Shown here: positions 1 through 11,211 of the stretch, piece after piece
Layout of the letters: every line of letters starts with the position of its first letter
How positions within the stretch are numbered: the stretch's first letter is position 1
Assembly (NCBI RefSeq): GCF_003255815.1
Contig: NC_037673.1
Span: 12,338,138-12,402,137 of the forward strand
DNA: 64,000 nt
DNA from: Theropithecus gelada
Lineage: Eukaryota; Chordata; Mammalia; Primates; Cercopithecidae
Direction of reading: 5' to 3'
Made by a program: the position numbers and the translations under genes
The notes under the pieces: model-generated
Seen by the model: only the letters and a program-made list of their open reading frames with translations
Told to the model about the DNA's origin: nothing
Databases searched by the model: none

Positions 1-1811
1 TATTTAACTTAATTTGGGTTGGGTATCTGTAGCATGTAAGCAACAATACCACATCGAAACTCATCTAAGACATGCACACTATACTTCACAGAAGCCATTT
101 TTGGAGTTGTATAAATGGGAAGATAAATGTATGTCTGGCAGCTAACATACAAAAAAACAACCAAGGAGAAGAGAAAGATTCCCAAATGTGTTCCACTATC
201 TCAGTAGAGCACTTAAGTTCCTTTGAATGTCCTTTCAAAGTTCCTTAAGTAAAACTTCTCTCATTCTATAAAATAATCTATTATTCTTTGTGGAAATTTT
301 CCTTTTCCTGTGTTAGGTAATGCTAAGTTTATGTTCTTGACAACAAAAAGACCTGACTAATTCAAAAAGGTTGTTAAATATTTTGTCAAGATAATTGTCA
401 AGATAATTTCCTTCACAGTATATGTCACAGTCGTATACACACATGCGTATACACACGTGTATAAGTCCATGTGAATGAATTAGATATAATAAGTGCCTTT
501 ATAAATAAACAGATGAAAACAGGAATTGGGAAAGTTGTGATTGTAAAGTAACATAATATAACAGGATGTGTAAAATACATTTACAAATAACATTTGTTAA
601 ACGTTAAATTTCAAAGTAGAAAAACAAAATATCTTTAAGGACACTTATGATGAATGAATGGAAACTGGTGTTAATTCAAGTTGAAACACAAAACAAGGAG
701 AAAAGATCAACTTTTTCAGACTCTGGAATGTAAAAATACATGATTATAATCTTAGAGAACAAGATAAAATTATGGAATAATAGTATTTTAGGGTTATATA
801 AGCTAATACAACCTCACCTGCTTACATTACAAATAAGGATATTAAAATTCTGTAATGTAACATGACTATTACTATTATTATTTTAGACACATGTATATTT
901 AACACCAAATATTTAATAATATAAAATATTTGAGAAAAACCCAATTAGTTCTTTTTCTGATATAGTGATCATCAGACCACACTGTAATGACAAATTCAGT
1001 ATGCAGGGTCAACATGAATATGGCAAGGGAATGTCTAAGATGCTTCTATATATGTTAAATTATTTAATAACTGAGGGTCATGGAAACCTTCAGTCTTTGT
1101 CAAGTCATTCCAGTTACCAGTACTAATTAAGAAGTTATTGAATAAGTAGTTGATGTTCAATAGTATCTATCTACAAAATCCACACTGTCACTTTTTAGAA
1201 TGAAAATGAAAAATACACATAGATGTACATTTCAAATTTTATTGACTTTGTTTTATTGGAATCTAGAAGAAACACTTTTTAAAATTTAATGAAGTTTCTC
1301 CTCAAACCTATTTTGACATGATCTTTGAAAGACCATAATTCCATAATATTCTTTTAGACAGGAGATAATGTATCAATTATTCATATAACTATTATATTAC
1401 AGATAAATGTAAAGGGCACAATAACAATGTTAATAATGCCAACTAGAAATACATTTCTTATAATTGAAGATTTATATAAAAATATTTAAAAAGTAGCTGA
1501 TACTTTGCCTATGATACATAAGTACATAATTTTTATTTATACTTAGGCTAATTTGAATGACTATATTTGACTATATTTGAATGACTCTATTTAACTTGAA
1601 TGACTCTGTTTAATTATTAATTACAATAGATTGTCAAAATGTATGTAAAAATTCACCCAAAAACTAGTGTCTTAGTTAATACGTAAAACAAAACTTCAGT
1701 ATGAAAGTTTTATCTCATTAATATTTATTATTATTACACTGTTTGCATATCTAAAAGACAATGGTGTGTTGAATAACAGAATAGAAAATTATCTCAATAA
1801 AGAATACTACT
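1..1811. other. Unassigned AT-rich intergenic DNA
   Basis: No repeat family or reading frame is recognised here. The stretch is strongly AT-rich. A short alternating tract of CACA/GTAT composition lies near 430-465, and a degenerate tandem repeat built on TTTGAATGACT / TATTTGACTATA lies at about 1551-1612. No open frame longer than chance and no RNA gene signature was seen. Confidence 0.6.
1551..1612. repeat. Degenerate short tandem repeat
   Basis: Units resembling TTTGAATGACTATA and TTTGACTATA recur about four times with substitutions (GAATGACTATA, GACTATA, GAATGACTCTA, GAATGACTCTG). This is a small imperfect minisatellite-like array in otherwise plain AT-rich DNA. No function is inferred. 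Confidence 0.6.
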
Positions 1812-2116
1812 GGACTGGGCACAGTGGCTCACATCTGTAATTCCAGCACTTTGGGAGGCCAAGGTGGGCAGATCATGAGGACAGGAATTCAAGATCAGCC
1901 TGGCCAAGATAGTGAAACCCCATCTCTACTAACAATAAAAAAATTAGCTGGGCGTGGTGGTGGGCACCTGTAATCCCAGCTACTCGGGAGGCTGAGGCAG
2001 AGAATTGCTTGAACCTGGGAGACAGAGGTTGCAGTGAGCAGATATCGCACCACTGCACTCCAGCCTGGGTGACAGAGAGAGACTCCGCCCCCTCCAAAAC
2101 AAAACGAACAAAAAAA
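1812..2116 (+). mobile_element. Alu SINE, full length, old (AluS/J-like)
   Basis: The body begins with a mutated Alu 5' end (GGACTGGGCACAGTGG), followed by CCAGCACTTTGGGAGGCC, the mid A-rich linker near 1935, the right-arm GGCTGAGGCAG and CACTGCACTCCAGCCTGGG. It ends in a degenerate A-rich tail with CAAAACAAAAC interruptions. Many CpG positions have decayed to TG/CA, so the insertion is not recent. Flanking AATACTACT and ACTACTAC-like sequence may be a decayed target-site duplication. The antisense frames here are ordinary Alu translations, not a gene. Confidence 0.95.
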
Positions 2117-2562
2117 GACTACTACTTCTGAATCCTACTGAAATTTTCAAAATAATTCTAGCTATCAAGGTGTATTTTGATCTTTTAAGAAAGATACAGG
2201 AAGCGGTTATGCCTTCCCTGATTTAAAGAGTCTTCTAATGTAAAGATTAAGTAGGCTATGCATGTTTTCATGTAATAAGTATCATTAAATTTGTTGTCAC
2301 AAAAGGCATTGGTGACAATATATATTCTTATTTTTTATTTTCCATATTAATTAATTTTCAGTTATGTGTGTATGTGTGTGTGACAAATAAGAATTTTTAA
2401 AATTTTAATATTCTTTTCTTTCCAAATATTAGACACCTTCTTTCATGAAAAGTACTTTATATAGCTTTAAGTGTTCTCAAATGTTGCATATTGACTTATA
2501 ACATCTAAATTACACAGACACTTTTCCTGCACATTTACTTTAAGCTGTCTAATGTTGTTATT
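2117..2562. other. Unassigned AT-rich spacer between two Alus
   Basis: No family recognised. It contains a short TG-rich run at about 2362-2382 and is otherwise AT-rich with no credible reading frame. Confidence 0.55.
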
Positions 2563-2573
2563 ATGTTCCTTTT

Positions 2574-2869
2574 TTTTTTTTTTTTTGAGAGGAAGTATCT
2601 CTCTGTTGCCCAGGCTGGAGTACAGTGGCATGATCTCTGCTCACTGCAACCTTTGCCTCCCGGGTTCAAACAATTCTCCTGCCTCAGCCTCCCAAATGCC
2701 TGGGATTGCAGGAATGCACCACTGCACCCGACTAATTTTTTGTATTTTTAGTAGAGACTGCGTTTCACCATGTTGGCCAGGCTGGGCTTGAACTCCTGAC
2801 CTCAGGTAATCCGCCCACCTCAGTCTCCCAAAGTATTATGATTACAGGTGTGAGCCACAGTGCCCAGCC
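2574..2869 (-). mobile_element. Alu SINE, antisense
   Basis: An antisense Alu opens with a poly-T run (A-tail complement). It continues with the inverted right arm (CAGGCTGGAGTACAGTGGC, CTCACTGCAACC) and left arm (GTGAGCCACAGTGCCCAGCC). The flanks ATGTTCCTTTT (2563-2573) and ATGTTACTTTT (2870-2880) match at 10 of 11 positions and are the probable target-site duplication. The plus-strand frames across it are Alu shadows. Together with the sense Alu at 1812 it forms an inverted pair about 450 bases apart. Confidence 0.95.
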
Positions 2870-2880
2870 ATGTTACTTTT

Positions 2881-4029
2881 TGCATAACAGAAATAGTTGT
2901 GCTGATAGTCTTCTGAGAAGGAAAGTAGGAAACTACAAATCTTAAAAGAAGTATAGACATTTTAAATGGCATAAAAATTATTAATGAGGAATATATTTTT
3001 TAAGTTATTTTTTACCTAAATTGAAAATATAGCATTAAGAATAGTCAAATGCCAACTTATATGGACATTGAGTAATTGATTTTGTGATTTCATATTTTGT
3101 TTAGTTTAGCATTCAAAGGCATAGATTAGTTGTTACTCAATTTCATTTTCGGTACATTAGGAAACTGAGAAACCTGATGTGCATGTGTTGATTTGTGTTG
3201 ATAAACCATGGACTTTGTGTATGATCATTATATTAGCTGGTCTAATGGAAATTGTTACCCTCTCAATGCTCTTTCAACCTGCAGTTTCAAATCTGTCACA
3301 AATCATTGTGGGTACCCCTACTATAGCTAGATCACCTCGTCAGTGTTAAGACAATTGCAAGGCACAGCCAGTATCTGGAATTTTGTTTTCACCTGCTGCC
3401 CATAAATATTATTTTCATATTATATACTCTCTTCACAGTCAGAGCCAAAACTTAATCCTAAAATACTACATTACAAAAATTTTAAATATCTTAATTTCTG
3501 ACTATATTGACAAATATATCCAGCCTGCTTACTCACCTTGTTTGTTCAATTGATATCTCTATTTGTCATGTACTGGTTCTATTTATATTTCTATCCAACT
3601 TAGATCTCTTAGGCCATTATATCAATATTTTATTGCCACTTCCAGAAGGAATTTTGTTCACTTTCTTCTAACACAACTATAATTCTGGAAGACGGCATGT
3701 CATCCAATATCAACAAATGCTTATAATTGCACATGATTTATATCAAGCTTTTCTAACCAATAATTTTGGAAGGTAGACCTGGTTATGTAATTTGTTAAGA
3801 CTAGTGCAAAATAAAAATGAAGGTCAAAAGCTTTATTTTGGTACAAAGAGCTGTACTTAAAGGCACTAACATATGTAGTTTTCCCCATTAAAAATATTTT
3901 ACAACTTATAAAATGTAATAATGATACATGAAAACAATATAAAATTGAAAATTGCAAAAAAGTATTATAAAATACAATAAATAATAGCACCTTATTAATG
4001 TAAAATCTTGATTGATAAAATATTTTCCT
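2881..4029. other. Unassigned AT-rich intergenic DNA
   Basis: No recognisable repeat or gene. An 89-codon antisense frame at 3721-3990 is rich in Phe, Tyr and Leu as expected from AT-rich DNA and shows no domain I know. I treat it as chance. Confidence 0.5.
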
Positions 4030-4330
4030 GAATATTTATTAGGACATTAAAAGTTATGTATTTATCAACTTTATTTTAAATTGATACAAATAAACAGTGA
4101 TGTTATTCACTCTAAAAATGCATGGTTGTAAATAATTTTTGATACTTTTTGATTCTGAGAAGGATCTTTCTGCTGATACAATTGCTATAGAAGCTGTTAA
4201 AGTATTTTGTAGACTTAATATATTTAGATAAATCTTTGATAAATTCTTTTGAAGTATAAATTTTAGTACTTCTAGAGCTAATAATTTTGTGGAATGAAAT
4301 ATTTTTCTCAAAAGATTTAACTGTATACAA
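4030..4330 (-). pseudogene. hAT-type DNA transposase C-terminal (dimerisation) domain remnant
   Basis: The antisense frame at 4054-4311 carries SAERSFS followed by KSIKNYL about eight residues later, preceded by ALEVLKFIL and LNILSLQNTLTAS. Known: this order (helix, Leu-rich stretch, ASAERSFS-like motif, KLIKNYLR-like motif) is the signature of the hAT dimerisation domain in transposases and in hAT-derived or TTF/MYM-type vertebrate proteins. Seen: only about 60 residues of the domain are intact. The sequence after KNYL diverges and no upstream catalytic core or zinc finger is visible. The conserved Arg after the KNYL motif is replaced (KNYLQP). Inference: a decayed hAT element, perhaps of the Tip100/Zaphod kind, or less likely a processed copy of a domesticated hAT gene. 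It is not an active gene. An overlapping frame at 4112-4330 is a shadow. Confidence 0.6.
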
Positions 4331-4560
4331 ATCTATTTCATATAAGTATGAATTTAGTTTTAAATATAAATGTATTCAATAACATTTTAACATTCTCTCT
4401 GACATTTGCTGTGTGGTGGTGACAAAGAAACCAAAGTCACTTTATGAGTTGTATCTAACTTAAAATTGTTACCTAACCACCAGAGGTTTGGTCTAGGTCC
4501 TGGTGCTCACTGCACTGAAAGCCTGTGACTGAGACAACAGGTATTACCAAGGAAGAAGGC

Positions 4561-4566
4561 TTTAAT
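4561..4566 (-). promoter_or_regulatory. LTR poly(A) signal ATTAAA
   Basis: On the minus strand the sequence reads ATTAAA, about 65 bases downstream of the TATA box of the same LTR. The spacing fits the short R region of a retroviral LTR. Confidence 0.45.
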
Positions 4567-4630
4567 CGGGCGCTACAGCAAGGAGATGGGAGCTCAGTCT
4601 CAAATCCCCCCTCTGAGGAGCCAAAACTAG

Positions 4631-4643
4631 GAGTTTATATAGC
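4631..4643 (-). promoter_or_regulatory. LTR TATA box
   Basis: The minus strand reads GCTATATAAACTC, a good TATA box placed upstream of the ATTAAA signal at 4561-4566. It marks the U3/R boundary region of the LTR. Whether it is still used cannot be told from sequence. Confidence 0.45.
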
Positions 4644-4882
4644 AGGGAAGAAATATAACAATGTGTAAGAAAACAGGAACTAGGGAGGGGCAAGGAAGCA
4701 ATCATGTTAAATGAGGGATCTGGCATTTCATCGTTTGAATCGTTTGAATGTGGTGATCTGGTGAGTTTCAGTTCTTTGATAAGTTTTTTGGGGGACCTGA
4801 ACATCGTTTTCTGAGGAAGCAACTCGGATAAAACAAATGTAAGTTTTAAGTTTAAAGGACAGAAGGGTCCATTTCAGTTTAT

Positions 4883-4909
4883 CAACAACAACAACAACAA
4901 CAACAACAA
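4883..4909. repeat. (CAA)n microsatellite
   Basis: About nine uninterrupted CAA units lie within the U3 portion of the antisense LTR. This is a pure trinucleotide tract likely to vary in length. Confidence 0.95.
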
Positions 4910-5389
4910 ACCTATCTATGGGACTGCTGGGTCAGTTTCAAAACGGCTGTTCGTTTCTTAATGCTATATTTTAAATTTAAGTAAAAAATAACTTATAGCC
5001 TTGGTGTGTTTAGTAGAATGACACAGATGAAATGTGGATAAATAGTAGTATGATGCATTCTTCCTCCTTTCACCCCAGGGTGCATCCCCTAGTCTTCAGA
5101 TTTCAAAGTTTACTGAGATAGATATTGATGTAGAGAATGCTTTTGTGGATTATTGCCTGTTTGCTCAGTGAGCTCCGTATCCTACTTTTCTAAATGTCAC
5201 TCAGATTCATTCCCTGGAAAGCTGACTTCTATAAACTATATAATCTAGGCAACTTTCCTCTTTGGGTTGAATCTAGATTTGAAAAATGGTAGGAGTTACT
5301 CAGAGAGAAATTTTTTGTGAAATTTAAGTCAGGCTAATTTCCTGGTAAGCTGTTTTCACGGTCACCCTGATTATCCTAAAGTGTACAGA

Positions 5390-6600
5390 TCCTGACAGAT
5401 TGCAGTTTTCCTTATATGTTTAGATACATGTTCCTTATCAGATATATGATTGCAAAGATTTTCTTTCATTGTGTGGTTTGCCTTTTTTTTCCTCTGGACT
5501 TTTATTTTAGGTCCAGGAGTACATGTGCAGGTTTGTTAGATGAGTAAATTGCATGTCTCTGTGGTTTCATGCATGAATGACTCCATCACCCAAGTAGTGA
5601 GCGTACTACCCAACAGGTAGTTTTCCAACTTACTCCCCTTCCATTCTCCCCAATAGTCCCAAGCGTTTATTGTTTCCGTGTTTGTGTCCATGTGTACTCG
5701 GTGTTTAGCTCCTGATTCTAAGTGAGAACAGGCAGTATTTGATTTTCTGTGCCTGCGTTAGTTCTTAGGACAATGACCTCCAGCTCCATTCATGTGTATT
5801 TTGAAGCAGAAGCATTGAATTTTGATGAAGACCATGTTAGCTTGTTGTTTCCAAAATTGAGACTCTGTAAAGATTGTGGTGAATCTATAGATCAATTTAG
5901 TGAGTGTTGCCATCTTAACAATATTAAGTCTTTCGATCCATGAACATAGAATTTCTTTTCCACGTATTTAGATTTTTCCTTAATATTTTTCAAGTTTTGT
6001 AATCTTCAGAGAGTAAGTTGTGCATTACTTTTGTTAAATATTTTCCTAAGTATTTTATTCTTTCTAATGCTCTTAAACATAAAATTGTAACTTCACTTTT
6101 GAATTGTTCATTTGAAGTGTCTAAAACTCAAATTGATTTTTGTTTATTAATCTTAAATCCTATAATCTTCCTGTACTTATTAGTATTAATTTTCTTCTAA
6201 TGGTTTCTATGGAAATTTATATATGCATACATATATAAGATAATATATAATTATGTGATCCTATGTATATACATATGTATGTATATATGATCTTGTGTGT
6301 GTATACAAGATCATATAACACATATATATTAATATATATTATGTGTGTGTATGTATATCTAAAATCTTGTGTGTGTGTGTGTGTGTGTGTGTGAATAGGG
6401 ATAGTTTTCCTGCTTGCTTTCGAATCCGTTTGTCTTCCATTTCATTTTCTTGCCTAATTGCTCTAGCTAGAACTTCTGGTATAATGTCGAATAGAATTGA
6501 AAAGGGTGAGTATCATTACCTTGTACCTAATCTCAGGGGGGAAAGCTTCAGGCTTTCACCACTAACTATGATGTTAGCTGTGAATTTTCCATAGATGCTT
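5390..6600 (-). mobile_element. Old L1 fragments, antisense (3'UTR and ORF2 pieces)
   Basis: An ORF2 C-terminal complement (TTATCAGATATATGATTGCAAA near 5440) is followed by a poly-T start and an L1 3'UTR complement (GTACATGTGCAGGTTTGTTA near 5519). ORF2 reverse-transcriptase region complements follow (near 5880-5945 and 6400-6595). The segments are not in a single continuous L1 order, so at least two insertions or deletions are involved. The many differences from younger L1s imply an L1M or old L1P age. An AT and GT microsatellite interrupts it at 6210-6395. The plus-strand frames here are shadows. Confidence 0.8.
6210..6395. repeat. AT-rich alternating tract with (TG)n microsatellite
   Basis: Alternating TATA/TATG sequence ends in an uninterrupted TG run at about 6368-6393. 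The motif GATC(T)TGTGTGTG / AAGATCATATA recurs three times, suggesting local tandem growth. It lies inside old antisense L1 sequence. Confidence 0.9.
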
Positions 6601-9600
6601 TTTTTCCTCTTTTTTTTCCTTTAAGCGGGAATAATTTTATTTTCTAAACTTCATCTTAGATTTAGGAAGTACATATGCAAGTTTGTTACCTGGGTATATT
6701 GCATGCTGCTAAGGTTTGGGGTATGAATGATCCCATTACCCAGGCACTAAACATAGTACACAATAGCTTTTCAACTCTTGCCCCCTTTACCTTCCCCCAC
6801 TTTAGTAGTCCCCAGTGTCTATTACTGCCATCTTTATGCTGTGAGTAATCAATGTTTAGGTTCTACTTAAAAGGGGGAACATGCAGAATTTGGTTTCTGT
6901 TCTTGTGTAAATTTGCTTAGGATATGGCTTCCAGACAATGCTGTGAGGACTTGGTCACAAAGTCATTCCCAAGTCCAGAATAGTGTTTTCTAGGTTTTTA
7001 TCTAGGATTCTTACAGTGTGAGGTTTTACCTTTGAATCTTGGATCAGTCTTGAGTTAAATTTTGTATGTGGCAAAAGGTAGGGATTCAGTTTTATTCTTC
7101 TGCACATGGCTAGTCAGCTATCCCTGCAACAATAATTGGATAGGTAGTCCTTTCTTTACTGTTATTATCAGCTGTGTTGAAGATCAGGTGGTGGTAGGTA
7201 TCTGGCTTTATTTCTGGTTCTCTATTCTGTTCCATTGGCCTATGTGTCTGTTTCCGTATCAGTACTATGCTGTTTTGGTTACTGTTGCCCTGTATTGTAG
7301 TCTGACGTTGGATATTGTGATGCCTCTGGCTTTGTTCTTTTTGCTTAGAATTTCTTTGACTATTCAGGATCTGTTATGGTTCCATATGAATTTTACAATA
7401 ACTTTTTATAGTTTTATGAAAAATTATGTTGATAGTTTGAAAAGAATAGCACTAAATTTGTAGGTTGCTTTGAGTAGTATGGCCATTTTAGCAATATTGA
7501 TTCTTCTAATCCATGAGCGTGTAATTGTTTTCCATTTATTTTTGGTATCGATGATTTCTTTTAGCAGTGTTTTGTAGTTCTCCCTGTAGAGATTTCTTAC
7601 ATCCTTGGTTAGAGATATTCTTAAGGATTCTTTGTGGCTAAATGGGATTGCATGATTGATTGGCTGTCATTTTGAATGTTATTGCTGTATGGAAATGCTG
7701 CTGATTTTCGTACGTTGATTTTGTATACCGAAACATTACTGAAGTTGTTTTTTAGTTCCAGGGGCCTTTTGGTGAAGCCTTAAGGATTTTCTAGGTATAG
7801 AATTATATTATCTGTGAAGAGAAATAATGTGACTTCTTCTTTTGCTGTTTTGATACCTTTTATTTCATTCTCTTGCCTGACTTCTGTGGTTAAGACTTTC
7901 CATACTATGGTGAACAGAAGTGGTGAAAATGGGCATTCTTGTCTTGTTACAGCTCTCAAGGGGAAATGCTTCTTGTGTTTGCCTATTCAGTATAATGTTG
8001 CCTGTGAGTTTGTCATAGAAGCCTCTTATTATTTTGAGGTATGTTCCTTTGATGCTTTGTTTCTTGACAGTTTTAATCATGAAGGGTTTTTATTGAAAGC
8101 TTTCTCATCATCTACAGAAATGATCATAGGGTTTTCATTTTTAATGTTGTTTATGTGGTAAATCACATAAATTTACATATGTTGAACCAAACTTGCATTT
8201 CAGTAATAAAGCCTATTTGATCATGGTGAATTAACTTTTTGATGTGCAATTGGATTCAGTTTGATAGTCTTTTGTTGATAATTTTTATGTCTGTCTATGT
8301 TTATCAGTGATATTGGCCTGTACTTTTCTTTTCTGAATTGTGTTTTTGCAGAGTTTTATAATCAGGGTGATGTAAGCTTCATGGAATTAGTGAGAAACCA
8401 GTTCCTCTTCCTCTATTGTTTGGAATAGTTTCAGTAGAATTGGTGCCCACACTTCTTTGTATATGTGGTAGAATTTAGTTTTGAATCTATCTGGTCAAGT
8501 TTTTTGGGTTTTTTTGATTGATTGATTTTTTTTATTACTGATTCAATTTCAGAACTCAATATTAGTCTGTTCAGGGTTTCAACTTATTCCTGATTAAATC
8601 TCTGGATAGTTTGTCTTTCTGGGAATGTATGCCTTTCCTCTAGATTTTCTAGTTTGTGTTCATAGAAGTGTTCATAAAAGTCTCTGAGGAACTTTTGTAT
8701 TTCTGTGGGGTTGGTGGTAATGTCACATTTGTCATTTCTGATTGTGCTTATTTGGATCTTCTTCTTTTTCTTTTTTCTTTTTGTTAAATTGAGGTAACAG
8801 TCCATAGATCTTACTCATTCTTTCAAAAAACTGACTTTTAGTTATGTTGATTCTTCATGCAGACTTTTATGTGTCAATTTTCTTCAATCCCATCATGGTT
8901 TTAGTGATTCTCTTCTGTTAGCTTTGGGATTAGTTTGTTCTTGTTAGATTATTAATTTGAGATCTTTCTAACTTGTTGAGTTAAGCTTTTAATGCTATAA
9001 ACTTTCCTCTTAACATTGTTTTTGCTGCATTCCAGAGATTTTGGTATGTTATTTCTCTGTTTTCATTTATATTATAGACTTTTACAATTTTTATCTTAAT
9101 TTTGTTGTTTACCCAGAAGTCATTCAGGGGCAAGATGTTTGATTTCCATGTAATTGTGTGGTTTTGATAGATCTTTTTGGTATTGATTTCTATTTTTATT
9201 CCCCTGTGATCTGAGAACATGGTTGGTATGATTTCAATTTTTAAAAAAATTATTGAGACTTGCTTCATAGCTTTGCATATGGTTGATCTTGGAACATGTT
9301 CCTTGTGCAGATGAGAAGAATGTATATTCTGCGGCTGGTAGGTGGAGTATTCTGTAGATATCTGTTAGGTCCAATTAATCAAGTGTCAAGTTTAAGTCCA
9401 GAATTTCTTTTAGTTTTCTGCCTCAATGATTTTTTTAATGCTGACAGTGGGGTGTTAAAGTCCCCCTACTATTATTGTGTGACTAAGCCTTTTCATCGGT
9501 GTAGAAGTACTTATTTTTTGAATCTGAATGCTCCAATGTTGGGTGCATATATATTTATGATAGTAAAGTCTTCCTGTTGAATGGAACCCTTTATCATTTT

Positions 9601-9967
9601 ACCACAGTCTCCTTTTTCCCTTATTTACTGTTGTAGGTTTAAAGTTTGTTTTAGTTTGTTTTATCTGATACATGTATAGCAATCCCTGCTCTTTTCTTGT
9701 TTTATGTTTGCTTAAACGCTTTACTTTGAGTCTGTGTGTTTCATTATATGTGAGATGGGTCTCTTAAAGACAGCAGAGTGATGGGTATTTTTTTTAATGC
9801 AACCTGACACTCTGTGCTTTTCAAGTAGGGCATTTAGAATATTTAATTTCAAGATTAATATTAATATGTGAAGTTTTGATCTTATCGTAAAGTTTTTCGC
9901 TGGCTGCTTTGTGATTTGTACTGTGTGATTGCCTTATAGGATCTGTGGATTATGCACTTCAGTGTGT

Positions 9968-9969
9968 TT

Positions 9970-10017
<48 letters not shown>

Positions 10018-10018
10018 T
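9968..10018. repeat. (TTTC)n microsatellite
   Basis: About twelve TTTC units in the complement of an Alu A-tail, a common birthplace of such tracts. It encodes the run of Phe/Leu/Ser seen in plus-strand frames, which are not genes. Confidence 0.95.
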
Positions 10019-10307
10019 TTTTTTTTGAGACAGAGTTTCACTTTGTTGTCCAGCTGGGGTGCAGTGGCTCAATCTTGGCTAACTGCAACCTCCACCTCCT
10101 GGGTTCAAGCAATTCTCATTCCTCAGCCTCCTGAGTAGCTGGGGTTACAGGTGCCCACCACCTCGCCCAGCTGATTTTTTGTATTTTAGTAGAAACAGGG
10201 TTTCACCATCTTTCCCAGGCTGGTCTCGAACTCCTGAGCTTAAGCAATCCACCTATCTCAGTCTCCCAAAGTGCTAGGATTACACGCGTGAGCCACCATG
10301 ACTGGCC
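9974..10307 (-). mobile_element. Alu SINE, antisense, with (TTTC)n-expanded tail
   Basis: An antisense Alu inserted into the older L1. The A-tail complement has become a (TTTC)n microsatellite (about 9968-10018) followed by poly-T and then the Alu body (GAGACAGAGTTTCAC to CATGACTGGCC). A perfect 16-base target-site duplication, TTCAGTGTGTTTTCTT, occurs at 9958-9973 and 10316-10331. Eight unexplained bases lie between the Alu 5' end and the right copy. The flanking L1 sequence resumes after the duplication. Confidence 0.95.
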
Positions 10308-10914
10308 ATTTTCTTTTCAGTGTGTTTTCTTCTGTGGCAGGTACTGTTCTTTCATTTCTATGTTTAGAACTCCCTTAAGGATCTCTTTTATGGCTTGTCT
10401 ACTGGTTACAAATTCCCTTAATGCTTGCTTGTCTGGAAGCAATTTTATTTCTCCTTCATGTATCATGTATGAAGCTTAGTTTGACAGCATATGGAATTTT
10501 AGTTTAAATTTTTTTTCTTTAAATATGCTGAGAATAGATTCCCAGTTGCTCCTGGCTTATAAGGTTTCTGCTAAGAAGCCTGATGTTAGCTGAATGGGGC
10601 TCTCTTTGTGTGCAATCTATCCTTTTTCTCTAGCTTTCTGTAAGATTATTGTTTTCAGCACTGACCTTGGACAGTATGGGGAGCATAAACCTTGGTGATG
10701 TTCATATTATATAGTATCTCATTGGTGTTCTCTGCATTTCTTGCATCTGAATATCTAGCTCTACAGCAAGATTAGAGTATTTTTTTCAATTATTTCTTCA
10801 AATATGTTTTCCAGGTTGTGTGCCGTTTCTCCTTCTCTCTCAAGAATGCCAATAATTTATAGTTTTGATTACTTTACATAATACCATATTTCTCAAATAC
10901 TTTATTGAATTTTT

Positions 10915-11211
10915 TTTTTTTTTTTTTTTTGGTGGAGTTTCACTTTTGCTGCCCAGGCTGGAGTGCAATGGCATGATCTTGGCTCACTGCAACCTCTGCC
11001 TCCCGGGTTCAAGCAATTCTTCTGTCCCAGCCTCCTGAGGAGCTGGGATAACAGGCGCATGCCACCAGGCCCAACTAATTTTTGTATCTTTAGTAGAGAC
11101 GGGGTTTCATCATATTGGTCAGGCTGGTCTCGAACTCCTGATCTCAGGTGATCCACTTTCCTTGGCCTCTCAAAGTGCTGGGATTACAGCCGTGAGCGAC
11201 CGTGCCTGGCC
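10915..11211 (-). mobile_element. Alu SINE, antisense, inside L1
   Basis: Poly-T, then the inverted Alu body from CCAGGCTGGAGTGCAATGG to GAGCGACCGTGCCTGGCC. The flanks TACTTTATTGAATTTT (from 10898) and TACTTTGTTGATTTTT (from 11212) are a target-site duplication with two differences. The insertion splits the ORF1 part of the older L1. The antisense 84-codon frame at 10902-11156 is an Alu translation. Confidence 0.95.

Larger units (their letters stand above)
4466..4965 (-). mobile_element. Solo LTR of an endogenous retrovirus, subfamily unknown, antisense
   Basis: Read on the minus strand, the segment contains a TATA box (GCTATATAAACTC, complement of 4631-4643) and about 65 bases downstream a poly(A) signal ATTAAA (complement of 4561-4566). 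That is the U3-R-U5 order of a retroviral LTR. The left edge begins TGTTACC, matching the TG..CA rule on one side; the right edge is not clear. A (CAA)n microsatellite sits in U3 at 4883-4909. No retroviral internal region adjoins it, so it looks like a solo LTR. I cannot name the subfamily; an ERV1-type LTR is plausible. Confidence 0.55.

Noticed and set aside
7062..8161. Plus-strand frames of 133 and 115 codons with hydrophobic, membrane-protein-like composition.
   Set aside because: They are translations of the antisense strand of L1 ORF2, which commonly gives Phe/Leu-rich frames.
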